A DNA stretch of 64,000 nt. Origin: Mactra quadrangularis (taxonomy: Eukaryota; Mollusca; Bivalvia; Venerida; Mactridae). The stretch spans positions 63,383,872-63,447,871 of the forward strand of contig CM046301.1 of assembly GCA_025267735.1 (NCBI GenBank), in the 5' to 3' direction. The translations under genes were made by a program, and so were the position numbers. Each line of letters starts with the position of its first letter. Position 1 is the stretch's first letter. The notes beneath the pieces are model-generated. The model saw only the letters and a program-made list of their open reading frames with translations, was not told where the DNA came from and searched no databases. Shown here piece after piece: positions 35,451 through 45,429 of the stretch.

Positions 35451-38400
35451 ACTTTTACAAACTTGGTACCAGGACGCAAAATCTGCATAACATATATTTT
35501 CCATTGAACGTGGTCGTCTTTTGTACCTTTTTAACACATTATCCATCTCTACATTATGAGAATTTTCAGGAAGTTCCTTCAACTGTGAGAAAGGCTTTAT
35601 GAGACTTGTTCTATCATCTGGCTTCTGTGTGTCAACATATACAACATCTCTTGTACATCTTCTTAAAGTTATTTGTAATACTAGATATACTGCCTCTTGA
35701 GCTCCAATTTCTACGCTTGATAAAAACTGGTTTCCAATTTTCCTTACTTGCTGTCTAATATCACTTTCAGTTTGCTGTGCATCAATGCAAGCATCTTTGA
35801 GCAAGTTTGAAAGACCTCTCTGTCCTTTTGAAATGTATGAGACAATGTACGAAACACATGAGTAAGGTTCAAGAACAAACTGCAAATCCATATTTGCCAT
35901 CCAGGATTGTAACAATACTTTATTATAACTATTTATCCTACTTTCAGAAACAGAGCGTTTTAAGTACACAGTGGCTCTTTTCAGAGTAGATCTTATACAT
36001 TGTTCATAGAAATCATAGTCCATATCAAGTTCAGCTAAAAATTCTTCAAATGTCATGCTATCATCCGCTTTATGAAGATCATTCAATAATTTGCTTATTT
36101 CCTTAACACAAGCTGTATGTTCAGGTCTTAATTTTTCATTCTCTAATGGGTACAGGATGGTAGTTCTTGGCATTGGAAACAAAGGAAAATTGAAACGACA
36201 GATATCTTTTCCTTTCTTCCTGCAAGTATTAGCATGCCTGTGTGTTTGATAATTAACCAAAACAGGTATACTATCATCTTTATCACATGTAACATACTTA
36301 TCAACGAAAGCAACAACATCTACATCAGTGGATTTACCATGTATTGGAGCATCTTTTATCCAAACAAGCATGTGAATATGAGGTGAACCTCGCTGTTGAA
36401 ATTCAACACGATAAAAGTAATCTTCAATATTACCAATAGGCAAGCTAATATCCTTCAGTACGCACCTAATGAATGTTTGTATGCGGTTTTCAAAGTATCG
36501 AGCACAAGTCACTGGATCAGACTTAATCAAAGTACATGTTTCTGTCCAAGACAGTGATCTAGCTTCTTCAAGGCTAATTGATCTTTCAAGCACAAGTTTG
36601 GAAAGTGATTGCAATAATGGCTCCCATTTTGTTTCAGCAGCAGAAAATGAGCAGAACCATGTTGGAATGCCAAGCTGACGAACCATAGAAAAGACATCAC
36701 GCTTTGCCTGTTCCCAGTATGGAGGAGAACCTCTCAATGTCCGTAGAACTCTATAACCATCATTTTGCATTGCTAAATTTTCCACAAAACCAGGGCGCAG
36801 AAATTCACTAGCTGTTATTGTACGGCCTTTAGTTTTACACTTCCTAATTGCAAGGGAGACTTTGTCTTTAATTTGCTTTATTTGTAATCTTTTAAGCTTG
36901 AAGAATATGTTAGGAATATTTTTTGCAACTCTTCTATCAACATTTCTTATCTCCCATTTACATATTGAACTATAGTGAATGGGAATACAACGTTTAGAAT
37001 TATCTGTACGAGATTGGCCACAAAATATAGTAGGAAAGGAAAGAATCTCTGAATGTATATCTTGAAACAAGCTAATAGGTGAATTTTCCTCCCCTGGAGC
37101 AACACATAGAACTTGATTGAACTCTCGAAAATCCAATGATTGTAGACATGTATCCAAATTTCCAGTCATTCTTTCATTGAAATGTTCATCTTCTGTCCAT
37201 CTATTTGTTTCCCCCTCATCATCAGCATGAGATTCTGTATTAGGTTCTGACCTTTCCTCAAAGGTACCAGATGGCTGCTGAAGCCAGGTCTCATTTAACG
37301 ATATTCCTTCACTTTGAAATAAAGTACTATTAGAAATTAACCATTCTGCTGCTTCAAAAACCTTATTAGGCCGTATGTTTTCAAAAGCAACATGATGCTT
37401 GTATGACAACTTTCTTTTCAGTTTTAACATAATTGTTTCATTGTCACTCATCATCCTTGGTAGTGATTTAATAGTACTATTGACATCTGCTGGGACATTT
37501 ACTACATTACCCTTCATATTTATTTGACCTCCCCTGGGCATTTCACGTAATTGCATAAAAGGCAGCCTTGGTGAAACCAGTCTTTCTTCTAAAGGTGACA
37601 ATTTTAATTCTTCAGGAATAGGTGGAAAGGAAAGACCATTATGAAGCCAAAATTGAGGAGTTTTACCATTCTTTATAGCACAAAGGCAACCTTTGCATAT
37701 CCATTCTGCATTTCCAACACTCTTGTAACCATTCAAGAAATTTTCAATATTTTGAATATTTGCTGTTTTTTGTACATTATGTCTGAAAAATGTTTGAGTA
37801 CAACATGAACAGACATAGTCTGGACCCTCAGATACAAGATTATGAAACTTGTTTACCAAGCTTGGTGTAGTAAATGGAACATTTATATCATCTACACACT
37901 GCAAAAATGATCTACCTTCGATCAAACTTTCAACAACCTGATGTTTACTTGAAGTATGTGATGACTTTCTTTTCCTTTTATGAACATTAACTACCCTATA
38001 TCCATCTAACTTTTCAAAAATGTCTATGGCACTGTCTATTGTTTTCCACTTTTTGCCGAGATCAAAGTAATGTAAATCAAACTGAACATCATCAGGGTTT
38101 ACATTCATGGACCTTACTAATGCACAAATGTAGGAACAAACACTATTTAATGAGTTTATAAGACCAAGTACTGAAGTCCCATTTGCTGTACTCAAGCCTT
38201 CATGATTCCTTGAGTGGCTATCAAATACATAGTAACAGTACCCGTCACGCTGGATGCTTATGGCAAGCCCACAAAAAATCAAAATAAAACCTTTAGATTG
38301 ATAGTTAAGAACTTTTTTCGACATAGCAAATTCAAGCTGATATAACGTTATATTATCGTTATTAACATTTCGACCAAGAAACCCAGATGTTATGCCATTA

Positions 38401-38687
38401 TAGTAAACATACACCTTGTGTCCCTTAATAATAACACTTTCAGGTAGTTCTTTGGGATCCATAAAGCCTGTTGTTGCCTGTAAGCTATCAATTGCACGAT
38501 ACAACTGACTTCCAGCAAATAGAATGTCATGCAAGTCATGAGCTTGCATCTTATGTCCATGTATAATATATCTTGAAAATATCAAGAACATTAAGCTGCA
38601 TGGAACACATTGCCTACCTCTTGCCTGATCAGGTAAACATGAATCACCTTGATTAATTTTGGCAGATGTAACCAAATGGTAATCCAT
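35337..38687 (-). CDS. Helentron: protease-like N-terminus and HUH Rep
   Basis: 1116 codons open without interruption. Residues about 20-160 resemble the cysteine-protease-like domain at the start of many animal Helitron proteins (RGRQC with Cys27; YVFDSHSRN with Asp156-Ser-His158). A C-x-x-C / C-x-x-C region at about 290-340 (YVCSCC ... WICKGC) with PIPEELKLSPLEERLVSP resembles DUF6570. About 640-700 is Helitron-like-N (DGYRVLRTLRGSPPYWEQAK). The Rep nuclease has the HUH motif in RGSPHIHMLVW (about 766-775) and the double-Tyr motif VSYIVSYISKG (about 946-956). The last ~35 codons are off-frame after the indel at 35441-35445. The start ATG at 38687 follows TTTTTAAAG, a possible acceptor, in line with a spliced leader. 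Confidence 0.9.
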   Translation of the reverse strand: MDYHLVTSAKINQGDSCLPDQARGRQCVPCSLMFLIFSRYIIHGHKMQAHDLHDILFAGSQLYRAIDSLQATTGFMDPKELPESVIIKGHKVYVYYNGITSGFLGRNVNNDNITLYQLEFAMSKKVLNYQSKGFILIFCGLAISIQRDGYCYYVFDSHSRNHEGLSTANGTSVLGLINSLNSVCSYICALVRSMNVNPDDVQFDLHYFDLGKKWKTIDSAIDIFEKLDGYRVVNVHKRKRKSSHTSSKHQVVESLIEGRSFLQCVDDINVPFTTPSLVNKFHNLVSEGPDYVCSCCTQTFFRHNVQKTANIQNIENFLNGYKSVGNAEWICKGCLCAIKNGKTPQFWLHNGLSFPPIPEELKLSPLEERLVSPRLPFMQLREMPRGGQINMKGNVVNVPADVNSTIKSLPRMMSDNETIMLKLKRKLSYKHHVAFENIRPNKVFEAAEWLISNSTLFQSEGISLNETWLQQPSGTFEERSEPNTESHADDEGETNRWTEDEHFNERMTGNLDTCLQSLDFREFNQVLCVAPGEENSPISLFQDIHSEILSFPTIFCGQSRTDNSKRCIPIHYSSICKWEIRNVDRRVAKNIPNIFFKLKRLQIKQIKDKVSLAIRKCKTKGRTITASEFLRPGFVENLAMQNDGYRVLRTLRGSPPYWEQAKRDVFSMVRQLGIPTWFCSFSAAETKWEPLLQSLSKLVLERSISLEEARSLSWTETCTLIKSDPVTCARYFENRIQTFIRCVLKDISLPIGNIEDYFYRVEFQQRGSPHIHMLVWIKDAPIHGKSTDVDVVAFVDKYVTCDKDDSIPVLVNYQTHRHANTCRKKGKDICRFNFPLFPMPRTTILYPLENEKLRPEHTACVKEISKLLNDLHKADDSMTFEEFLAELDMDYDFYEQCIRSTLKRATVYLKRSVSESRINSYNKVLLQSWMANMDLQFVLEPYSCVSYIVSYISKGQRGLSNLLKDACIDAQQTESDIRQQVRKIGNQFLSSVEIGAQEAVYLVLQITLRRCTRDVVYVDTQKPDDRTSLIKPFSQLKELPENSHNVEMDNVLKRYKRRPRSMENICYADFASWYQVCKSERKIRVILKHFLKNFQKQSMTMTMMMISTQKFLLKVK

Positions 38688-38689
38688 CT

Positions 38690-39109
38690 TTAAAAATTCT
38701 GTAGTTTAATGCATTATAAACAACCTACATGTACTGCAATACATATTTCAAATTGTTTCAAAACAGGTTTACCACTATTTTGCTTCTGAACATAAGAATA
38801 TCATTCTGCTTTTTTATTAACTACACCGCCTAAAATGCAACATAAACAACCACTATAAACTACTATTCAGATTATAATAACGGTAGTCATTCAACTCTTT
38901 CAACACTTTTTCCTTTCAAAACTATGCATGACCGTCAATTTCTATGAGACTACCCAGGCTAAAAGTCTTTATTAGTTGAATATAAATCCTTTAAACTCAA
39001 ATCAATTTTAAATACTCTACTCAACAACATAGCTCTCAATGAATTTAAAACCAAACTAATGAAATTCAATTTAAAGCCATCAACACCCCTTCTTAAAATA
39101 TCAACCCAA
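38690..39109. other. Non-coding leader side of the Helentron
   Basis: AT-rich with no open frame of note; if the leader is spliced, this is intron. Confidence 0.4.
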
Positions 39110-39655
39110 TGTATATATTTCAAATCCATGAACTCTTAATTAAGTAAGTGTCATTTCCATGTATCTATGTTCAATTCCATGTAATTCAAATCCCATGATC
39201 TCATAATAAAGTGTCATTTCCATGTCTCTATGTTCAATTCCATATAATTCAAATCCCATGAACTCTTAATTCAGTGTCATTTCCAAGTGTCTATGTTCAA
39301 CTCCATGTAATTCAAATCCCATGAACTCTTAATTTAGTGTCATTCCCATGTATCTATGTTCAATTCTATGTAATTCAAATCCCATGAACTCTTAATTTAG
39401 TGTCATTACCATGTATCTATGTTCAATGCCATGTAATTCAAATCCATGAACTCTTAATTTTGTGTCATTTCTAGTATCTATGTTCAATTCCGTGTAATTC
39501 AAATTCCATGAACTCTTATTTTTTTGTCATTTCCATGTATCTATGTTCAATTCCATGTAATACAAATCCCATGCACTCTCAATTTAGTGTCATTTCCATG
39601 TATTTTAAAACAATTCTATGTTTTTCAAATCCCATTAACATTCAATTGAAAATAT
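39110..39655. repeat. Minisatellite, 63 bp x about 8.5
   Basis: Unit: CATGTATCTATGTTCAATTC, CATGTAATTCAAATCCCATG, AACTCTTAATTTAGTGTCATT. Unit starts at 39158, 39221, 39284, 39347, 39410, 39471, 39534 and 39597, spaced 63 bp (one step 61). Point changes between units are moderate. It lies 0.4 kb upstream of the Helentron start codon. Helentron-derived DINE-1-type elements are known for tandem repeats of this kind. Confidence 0.9.
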
Positions 39656-39659
39656 ATTG

Positions 39660-40084
39660 TGTGTGTTATACTATTAATTCAATTCCCTATATGTAAAATT
39701 CTATTAATTTACCTATTGTTTTTGTATAAATAAGTGCTCTGCTTGGATTTGGAACAGTCTGTTCAAATTACAAGGCATGTCATTCTCAATCTCAAAATAC
39801 AAAACTGAGCAACCAACAATATAGAGCCTGATCAGAATGCACTGATGTGCAAGCACTTTTGGTTCCAGCAGACTATGGCTTATATATCAATATTATTCTG
39901 TGTGTTTCAACTGCAAATCTGTATAGCACTTCACAAATTCAATTCAATTACGTACATGGGTAAATAAACAGAAATAATGACAACACTACTGAACAGTACT
40001 GGTTTCTGGGGGGGGGGGGGGGGTTACTGTCTATTAAAAGTATTCTAAAAAATGATCTAACAGTTTTTTGAAAACTCAATCAAG
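39660..40084. other. Non-coding, G homopolymer
   Basis: No gene. A run of about 16 G at 40007-40022 is the longest in the window and a likely assembly weak point. Confidence 0.5.
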
Positions 40085-41830
40085 TTACAGGATTAATTAT
40101 CCGAAAATTTGTCATCCAATATGCTGATTAACACAACCCTCAGTCTATTTCTACAAAATTTTAAGACTTATTAGAACACAACAATGCAACTTATAAAATG
40201 TACACCTTTTAAGAAATATTTTAAAACTTACCTCAAAGAAAAACTCTCAACTAAACCGCGGTAAATTCTTCACTATAAAGGTAGCACTCCACACAGAATT
40301 TAAGTCTCTGATGTCAATGTCCTATATTTAAGACCCCTGATCTACACAACCTGAAACAGAAAATACAGATTGTTGAGAACATGTTTGTCATAAGATTGCA
40401 AATCTTAAATGAAATTATCCCGGCAGTACAGGGAGCAGCAATACATTCAAATTATAATACTTTAATAATTCTTTCATTGAGCTATTTCTATAATTTTTTA
40501 GCCTACTTAAACCAAAACAATGATACTTATCTAATATAAACGTATGTATCTGCTAAGAATCTTTTAAAACTTACATCAAAGAAAAACTCTCAACCAAACA
40601 GCTGTAAATTCTTCACATTAAAAGTAGCACTCCACATTTACTTCCAGTCTATATGCAATGTCCAACAAGCAACATGTAGCCCAAACTACACAATCTGGAA
40701 TGGAAAGACACATTTTGTCAGTTTATTAATGTCATAGACTGCAAATCTATAATAAAACTTTCCCATTTACGAACGATAGAAAGTACAAACAAGAGGGCCA
40801 TGTTGGCTGTGGAATCGCTCACCTGTATATAGGCCCTTGTGCCAAGGCCAATTTTAAACCAGGGACTTTATAATAACTTGGTAATCACCCATTAGAAGAT
40901 GTATCATGACATATATCTAAGCTCTATCTCTTTGGGGTTTTCATAAGGTTAATACCATATTCAAAAAGGGAAAATTCAACAACAATGATCCCCTGGGCCA
41001 GGGCCAATTTTTACCCCAAGGCTTTTATAGAACTAACTTGGTAGACACGCACTAGAAGATGTTTCATGCATTATATCTAAGCTTTAGCTATTTTGGTTTC
41101 CTAAGAGGATTTTATAATTTATACTATATACAAATAAGGGAAATGAAAAAAACCCCTGGGACAGGGCCAATTTATACCCCAGTCAGAGCTTTTATTTGAA
41201 CAAACTTGGTAGGCACCCACTAGAGGATGTTTCATGCTAAATATCTATTATGGTTTTTAAAGAATTTTTTTAAGTTTTTACTTTTTACAAATACCGAAAA
41301 TCAATGACACCCCCCCCCTCTTATGAACATTTTTTTAAGTTGACCACCAAAGGAACATTCCTGTGAAGTTTTGATGAAATTGGCTCAGCGGTTTATGAGG
41401 AGGTGTCATTAAAAATAAAAGTTTAAGGACAGACGCCGGACGAAAAGCGATCACAAAAGCTCACCATGCCACTTTATGACAGGTGAGTTAAAAAGCTTCA
41501 ATTCATTCTGTAGAAACCCAATATAATATTATGAAACATTTATTCCCTCCTTATTGTATTTCTATAAACTTTTGAGTCTACATTGTCACATAGAACATAT
41601 CGATGTGACTTACAAATTGTATAAATCTGCACCTGGTTAACAATAGATTTGAAACTTACGTCAAAAAACCTCTCAACCAAACTGCTGTAAATTCTTCACT
41701 AAAATGATGCACTTCACAATTTCAGATCAATCTTTTCCCAAACAACACAACCTGGAAATACAAGAATCTGTTGAGAACATTTAAAATCTACAACGGTCAG
41801 GCAGTATTAAGTGCTGCCGTTCAGTAATAT
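40085..41830 (-). repeat. Three ~345-bp leader-like units, each with a splice donor
   Basis: Units at about 40085-40420, 40421-40790 and 41510-41830. On the minus strand each has GTGGAGTGCTAC- or GTGCATC-type sequence, GTGAAGAATTTAC, GGTTGAGAG.TTTT and then a donor GTAAGTTT (at about 40230, 40570 and 41660). The third unit is separated by an inserted interspersed repeat (40790-41505). Placed upstream of the Helentron reading frame and in its orientation, they look like tandem promoter/5' exon monomers. Transcription from them is inference. Confidence 0.6.
40790..41505 (+). repeat. Interspersed repeat with three internal modules, common in bivalve DNA
   Basis: Starts CAAGAGGGCCATGTTGGC ... 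CGCTCACCTG and ends AAAGCTCACCATGCCAC ... GACAGGTGAG, with short complementary ends (GCTCACCTG / CAGGTGAG). Inside, a module with CTGGG.CAGGGCCAATTT, ACTTGGTAG and GATGTTTCATGC is repeated about three times at ~170 bp spacing. The general pattern matches a repeat I have seen in many bivalve sequences. A short relative is at 27720-27925. It has no coding content. Confidence 0.7.
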
Positions 41831-42129
41831 GTCGAGGTGCTGGCCGAAGCAAGACATGTCCATCTTTGTAGCTTATTGTGAAGTTGCAGTACATGAAAAT
41901 TGGGCACATGACAAATCAGCACATAAATAAAACATTCTAGTGTTCCGTGGTATACATCATCTCTATATGACATACCTCCTTTCCTTATTACAATGAAATT
42001 TTACTGTATTGTTATCCATCGCTGGTTTGTTTTTAGCAAAGAATGACCTGTGCATGTTCAAAGAGGGTACCGTTTGAGCAGATTTCTCAAAGAGGGTACA
42101 GATATGGATATGCACTGTGATACCGGTCA
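41831..42129. other. Non-coding
   Basis: No feature recognised. Confidence 0.35.
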
Positions 42130-42641
42130 AGGTAGGAAAAGAGTTAACTCGGCCCTATACCAACTTGGCACGGGTCAACTCAGCCCACCTTACAAAAATA
42201 TATATAAAGTTATAACTTTGCTTTGCATGTTGCTAAGGTAAATGATTTTGTTTGTAAAGTAATACAAAAAGAGAAAAAATGAAACAAAAGCGTGTTTACT
42301 TAAGCTTCTATTTAATTGAAGAGGTCACTAATCAAATGGATAAATGAGTCAATCATAATTATCACCTAATTAAACGATATCCTTAATGTACACACTGATT
42401 GATAATAGAAGCCTGTAACAATATATGTTTCAACACATTGTTTGACACTGAAGGCATTTAAATTTATGGTTAAACCCACCACGAGTTAGAACTACAGTAA
42501 GATATGCAATTGGTTATCTTTACTCGCACTTCTACTGATAAGAAAATCCTGTTTGCTGCTAGTTCCGAAACTGTCAATCTGTATATCATAAATAATGACA
42601 ATAATTACAATTAATAGTGATAACACAAACCTAAATATTAC

Positions 42642-42784
42642 TGTCACGGTTCAGAAATGTTCACTATTTAGGGCAGAAGATGTGTAAGCGGCCTGATAGC
42701 TTAGTCTGGAGAGCCGGGGTACAGTATCCGAGGTTCCCAGGTTCGAGTCCCGGTCAGGCTGCACATTTTTCTAACCTTGTGACA
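42642..42784 (+). repeat. 143-bp tRNA-like unit with terminal inverted repeats, copy 1
   Basis: Starts TGTCACGGTTCAG and ends CCTTGTGACA (near-complement). The centre is tRNA-like: A-box-type TAGCTTAGTCTGGAGAGCC, perfect B box GGTTCGAGTCC, and an acceptor-like stem GCGGCCTGA with TCAGGCTGC (9 bp with one G.T). The anticodon arm does not fold properly, so it is not a functional tRNA. Confidence 0.7.
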
Positions 42785-42895
42785 TTTGGCATCCAACGGG
42801 CGACTGTGACTGATATACTATAGCTCAGAGTATAATTTACATTGCACTGTAACTCTGTGAAATTCGAGGACAAAATTCAGTATAGCAGGGGAGTA

Positions 42896-43038
42896 TGTCA
42901 CGGTTCAGAGCTGTTCACTATTTAGGGGAGAAGATGTGAAAGCAGCAGGATAGCTCAGTCGGTAGAGCCGTGGTACAGTGTCCGTGGGTCCCAGGTTCGA
43001 GTCCCAGTCAGGCTGCACATTTTTCTCACCCCGTGACA
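42896..43038 (+). repeat. 143-bp tRNA-like unit with terminal inverted repeats, copy 2
   Basis: Identical length and layout to copy 1 with perfect ends TGTCACGG / CCGTGACA. It has a canonical A box TAGCTCAGTCGGTAGAGCC and B box GGTTCGAGTCC, so an internal Pol III promoter is intact. About 80-85% identical to copy 1 by eye; the 111-bp spacer is unrelated. Confidence 0.72.
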
Positions 43039-43119
43039 TTAATAATTGAAAAGTTGGCCGAGTTGACTCATGGCGAGCTGACTCGGAGGCCGAGTATGTT
43101 TTAGGGCCGAGCTGACCCG

Positions 43120-45429
43120 GATTCGTCATGGTCCTGTAGTGTGGACAATTAAGGTACAATGTACTATTTAAACCCTCCTCGACAGGAATCAAATCGGCTG
43201 TCAACATATAATCAGGCGAATTAGAAGAAGAACCTAGCTGCACAATCCTGTGACAAATATTTGGATCTTTAGCTTTGAAATTCAGACATTTGCACTTGGA
43301 AAAAATGTTCAAAATGTCCTGTTGATGGTCACCGATCAATAGGGTGCCTCAAATTGATTTGCCCTCAATTCATTGATTTAGCCATTTTTATTTCGGAGCC
43401 GTGACCGTATTCCAACTTCTGTGTGATTTCGCGCAAATTTATTACTGTCACATAATAGTAATTGTTGCAAATGAATTCAACGATCATATTACATTTAAAA
43501 AAAGTTACATTACCGCAGCATCTTATAACTTCTTCACATGCAAATCGGTCCCATCCACATTAATTATCCAATATGGCGTCGCTTAAAACGTAAATAAACA
43601 AAGGAACTGTGACCTACTTAAAATATATGCTCTTAAACCAAAGTTGTAACTGTCACAAACCTGTTTGTTTTGTGGAAAATTATTCAGACAGGCTCTTTAA
43701 CTGAAAATCACATCCACACGATCCAAATTATTTGGCGTCGCTTTATATTGGTAGGCCTATTTAAGTAAACAAAGGACCTGTGCCTGTAACCTACATAAAA
43801 TTGAATCTGCTGTATGCGCTTTAATCAATATTAACACTGTCACAAACTGGTTTGTAATGTGAAATCAACTTATCATATATTTCTTGTTTATAAATAATAA
43901 CAACATACGATAATGTATAATAAATATTGCATGAAATTTAATTTACAAACCTTCTTTCTTTCCTCTCCGTGGGTTGTTCTGTTGACTCTTCAGCGTGTTT
44001 TGATCACGTGACAAATTGAATTTGTTATATAAACTAACCAATAAACGAACGCCTGTTAATTGAAGAGTTCAAAATTGACGTACGTTTAATCAAAATTATT
44101 CCAATATAATACCAGTTATTTGCGGAAATGTTACAGAATTGCACAATATTAGAAATCTTCGACCAAACGGTAACTATATTGTCTTCCCTGAGCACGTTTG
44201 AAAATTAATGCGCCTGTTTTGACAAATAATCTGGTTCCCTGTCCTCTTATGGTTCGCAGGGGACCAGTCCATTTGACAATCTTAACGCCGTGATCTCCCC
44301 TGAATTTTTTCGGCCTTAATGTCCATGTAAAGGGAAGTAACCGCTTCAAAACAGCGGACTACTTTCGGTATCTGCAAGTAAGAGCAGTCGGTCCTGAAAT
44401 TTCGCTACCATTATTTGTTTGGTCTGACGACCCAAACAAATAAAAATCGGGGACGAGCGATTTCGTTTTCGTCTGCCATGCCTAACGCGCAAAATGTAAA
44501 ATGGTTCGCATTTCCGTTGGTATAAAGTCTAAAATCGCAGAACCAGTCAACGATCGGCTCCATTCAGAAATAGGTCGGCTTTCTCCGGTACGTTATTGAC
44601 CAATGAAATTCAGTTTTGCATTTCAATTTCGGCGGGATTCTATCTGCGGGACCAGTATGTTGAATGTCAAGGTTACAAACCACTAAATAAAACCCTTCTT
44701 CACTGTATATAAAAGTCTCATTTTCACTATCAAATTTTTGTAAAAGAATTTTAACTCAGAATACACGCATTTTATATCTAGTCGTTAAATTAGTACTCAT
44801 GGGGTTATCCATAAAAGGGGACGAATCGTTCAAACTTCGCCAGATCGTCCGAGGACGAATATGACCGGAGACGGTTCGCCTGACGTTCGTCAGAAATTAG
44901 TGGTATGTAACCTCAAAAGTTTTAGGTTTCAACGTTTGTTTTTGCGTGACATATTAAGGTTAGTGAAATGTCACGTCGAAAGGAAAGCTATTATCAGATA
45001 ACAGAATACGGAAAATATGACCTTTTTGTGTTGGTGCGCCGTAAAACCTAAACAAAAAAAAACGGAAAATATAAGTGTTTGATTTGTATTGAATAATTTT
45101 CAACCAAGCAGAGGTATTTACTATCAAAATATTCAGTGCCCGCCAAAAGTAAATTTATTATATTTCTTGGTGATTGTCTTCTGCAGCACTATACTTTTTA
45201 TAAATTCAGTATGATTAGCGATAAAATGAAAATCATGAATGATTAGGATTCAGCATCTCACATCCCAAAGCCTCCAAAATCATGCTTTATTTTCCATGAC
45301 ATAGTTTTGAAGACACTAGTAGTGTCAACTATAAATAGAAACAGAACCAAAGAAATGATGCAAAACTTAAAAGCGCATCAAAATAAGATTTCATCCAATT
45401 TTTCAATAAATGCTACTTTATAGACCTAC
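43120..45429. other. Intergenic, no gene supported
   Basis: A minus-strand open frame at 44149-44349 (66 residues, basic, TGPLRTIRGQGTRLFVKTG) has no recognisable domain. Positions 44380-44650 are richer in CpG than the surroundings. At about 45135 CAGTGCCCGCCAAAAGT recalls the Tc1-like end at 8393 (CAGTACCCACCAAAAGT). Nothing else seen. Confidence 0.4.
44812..44896 (+). repeat. Dispersed repeat, copy 2 (first copy at 990-1063)
   Basis: Begins TAAAAGGGGACGAATCGTTC and contains ACGAATATGACCGGAGACGG, matching the order of motifs in copy 1. Confidence 0.5.

Larger units (their letters stand above)
32714..41830 (-). mobile_element. Helentron (Helitron2-type) with leader repeats
   Basis: A rolling-circle transposon on the minus strand. 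The coding part (38687-32714) holds cysteine-protease-like, DUF6570-like, Helitron-N, HUH Rep, PIF1-type helicase and EEP endonuclease domains in order. Only three lesions are visible: a one-base indel in an A run at 35441-35445, a CAA-to-TAA change at 34561-34563 and an indel in the A run at 34144-34152. Upstream lie a 63-bp minisatellite (39110-39655) and three ~345-bp units with splice donors (40085-41830), plausibly the leader region. A fused endonuclease is what separates Helentrons from classical Helitrons. The exact 5' and 3' ends are not determined. Confidence 0.85.
42130..43115. repeat. Inverted pair of GCCGAGTTGAC-rich blocks around the tRNA-like units
   Basis: 42130-42190 (AGTTAACTCGGCCCTATACC, ACGGGTCAACTCAGCC) is roughly the complement of 43045-43115 (GGCCGAGTTGACTCATGG, TTTTAGGGCCGAGCTGACCC). 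Together they bracket about 900 bp holding both 143-bp tRNA-like units. This may be a larger TIR element into which the small units moved, or the reverse; target duplications are not clear. Confidence 0.5.

Noticed and set aside
42696..43015. Two functional tRNA genes
   Set aside because: The promoter boxes are good and the acceptor-like stem pairs in copy 1, but the anticodon arm does not fold and both lie in a 143-bp repeated unit; called tRNA-derived repeats.
42905..43339. 144-codon minus-strand frame
   Set aside because: Covers the tRNA-like unit and the GC-rich inverted block; translation of repeats.
44149..44349. 66-residue basic open frame
   Set aside because: No domain, no splice sites, no repeat partner in the window.
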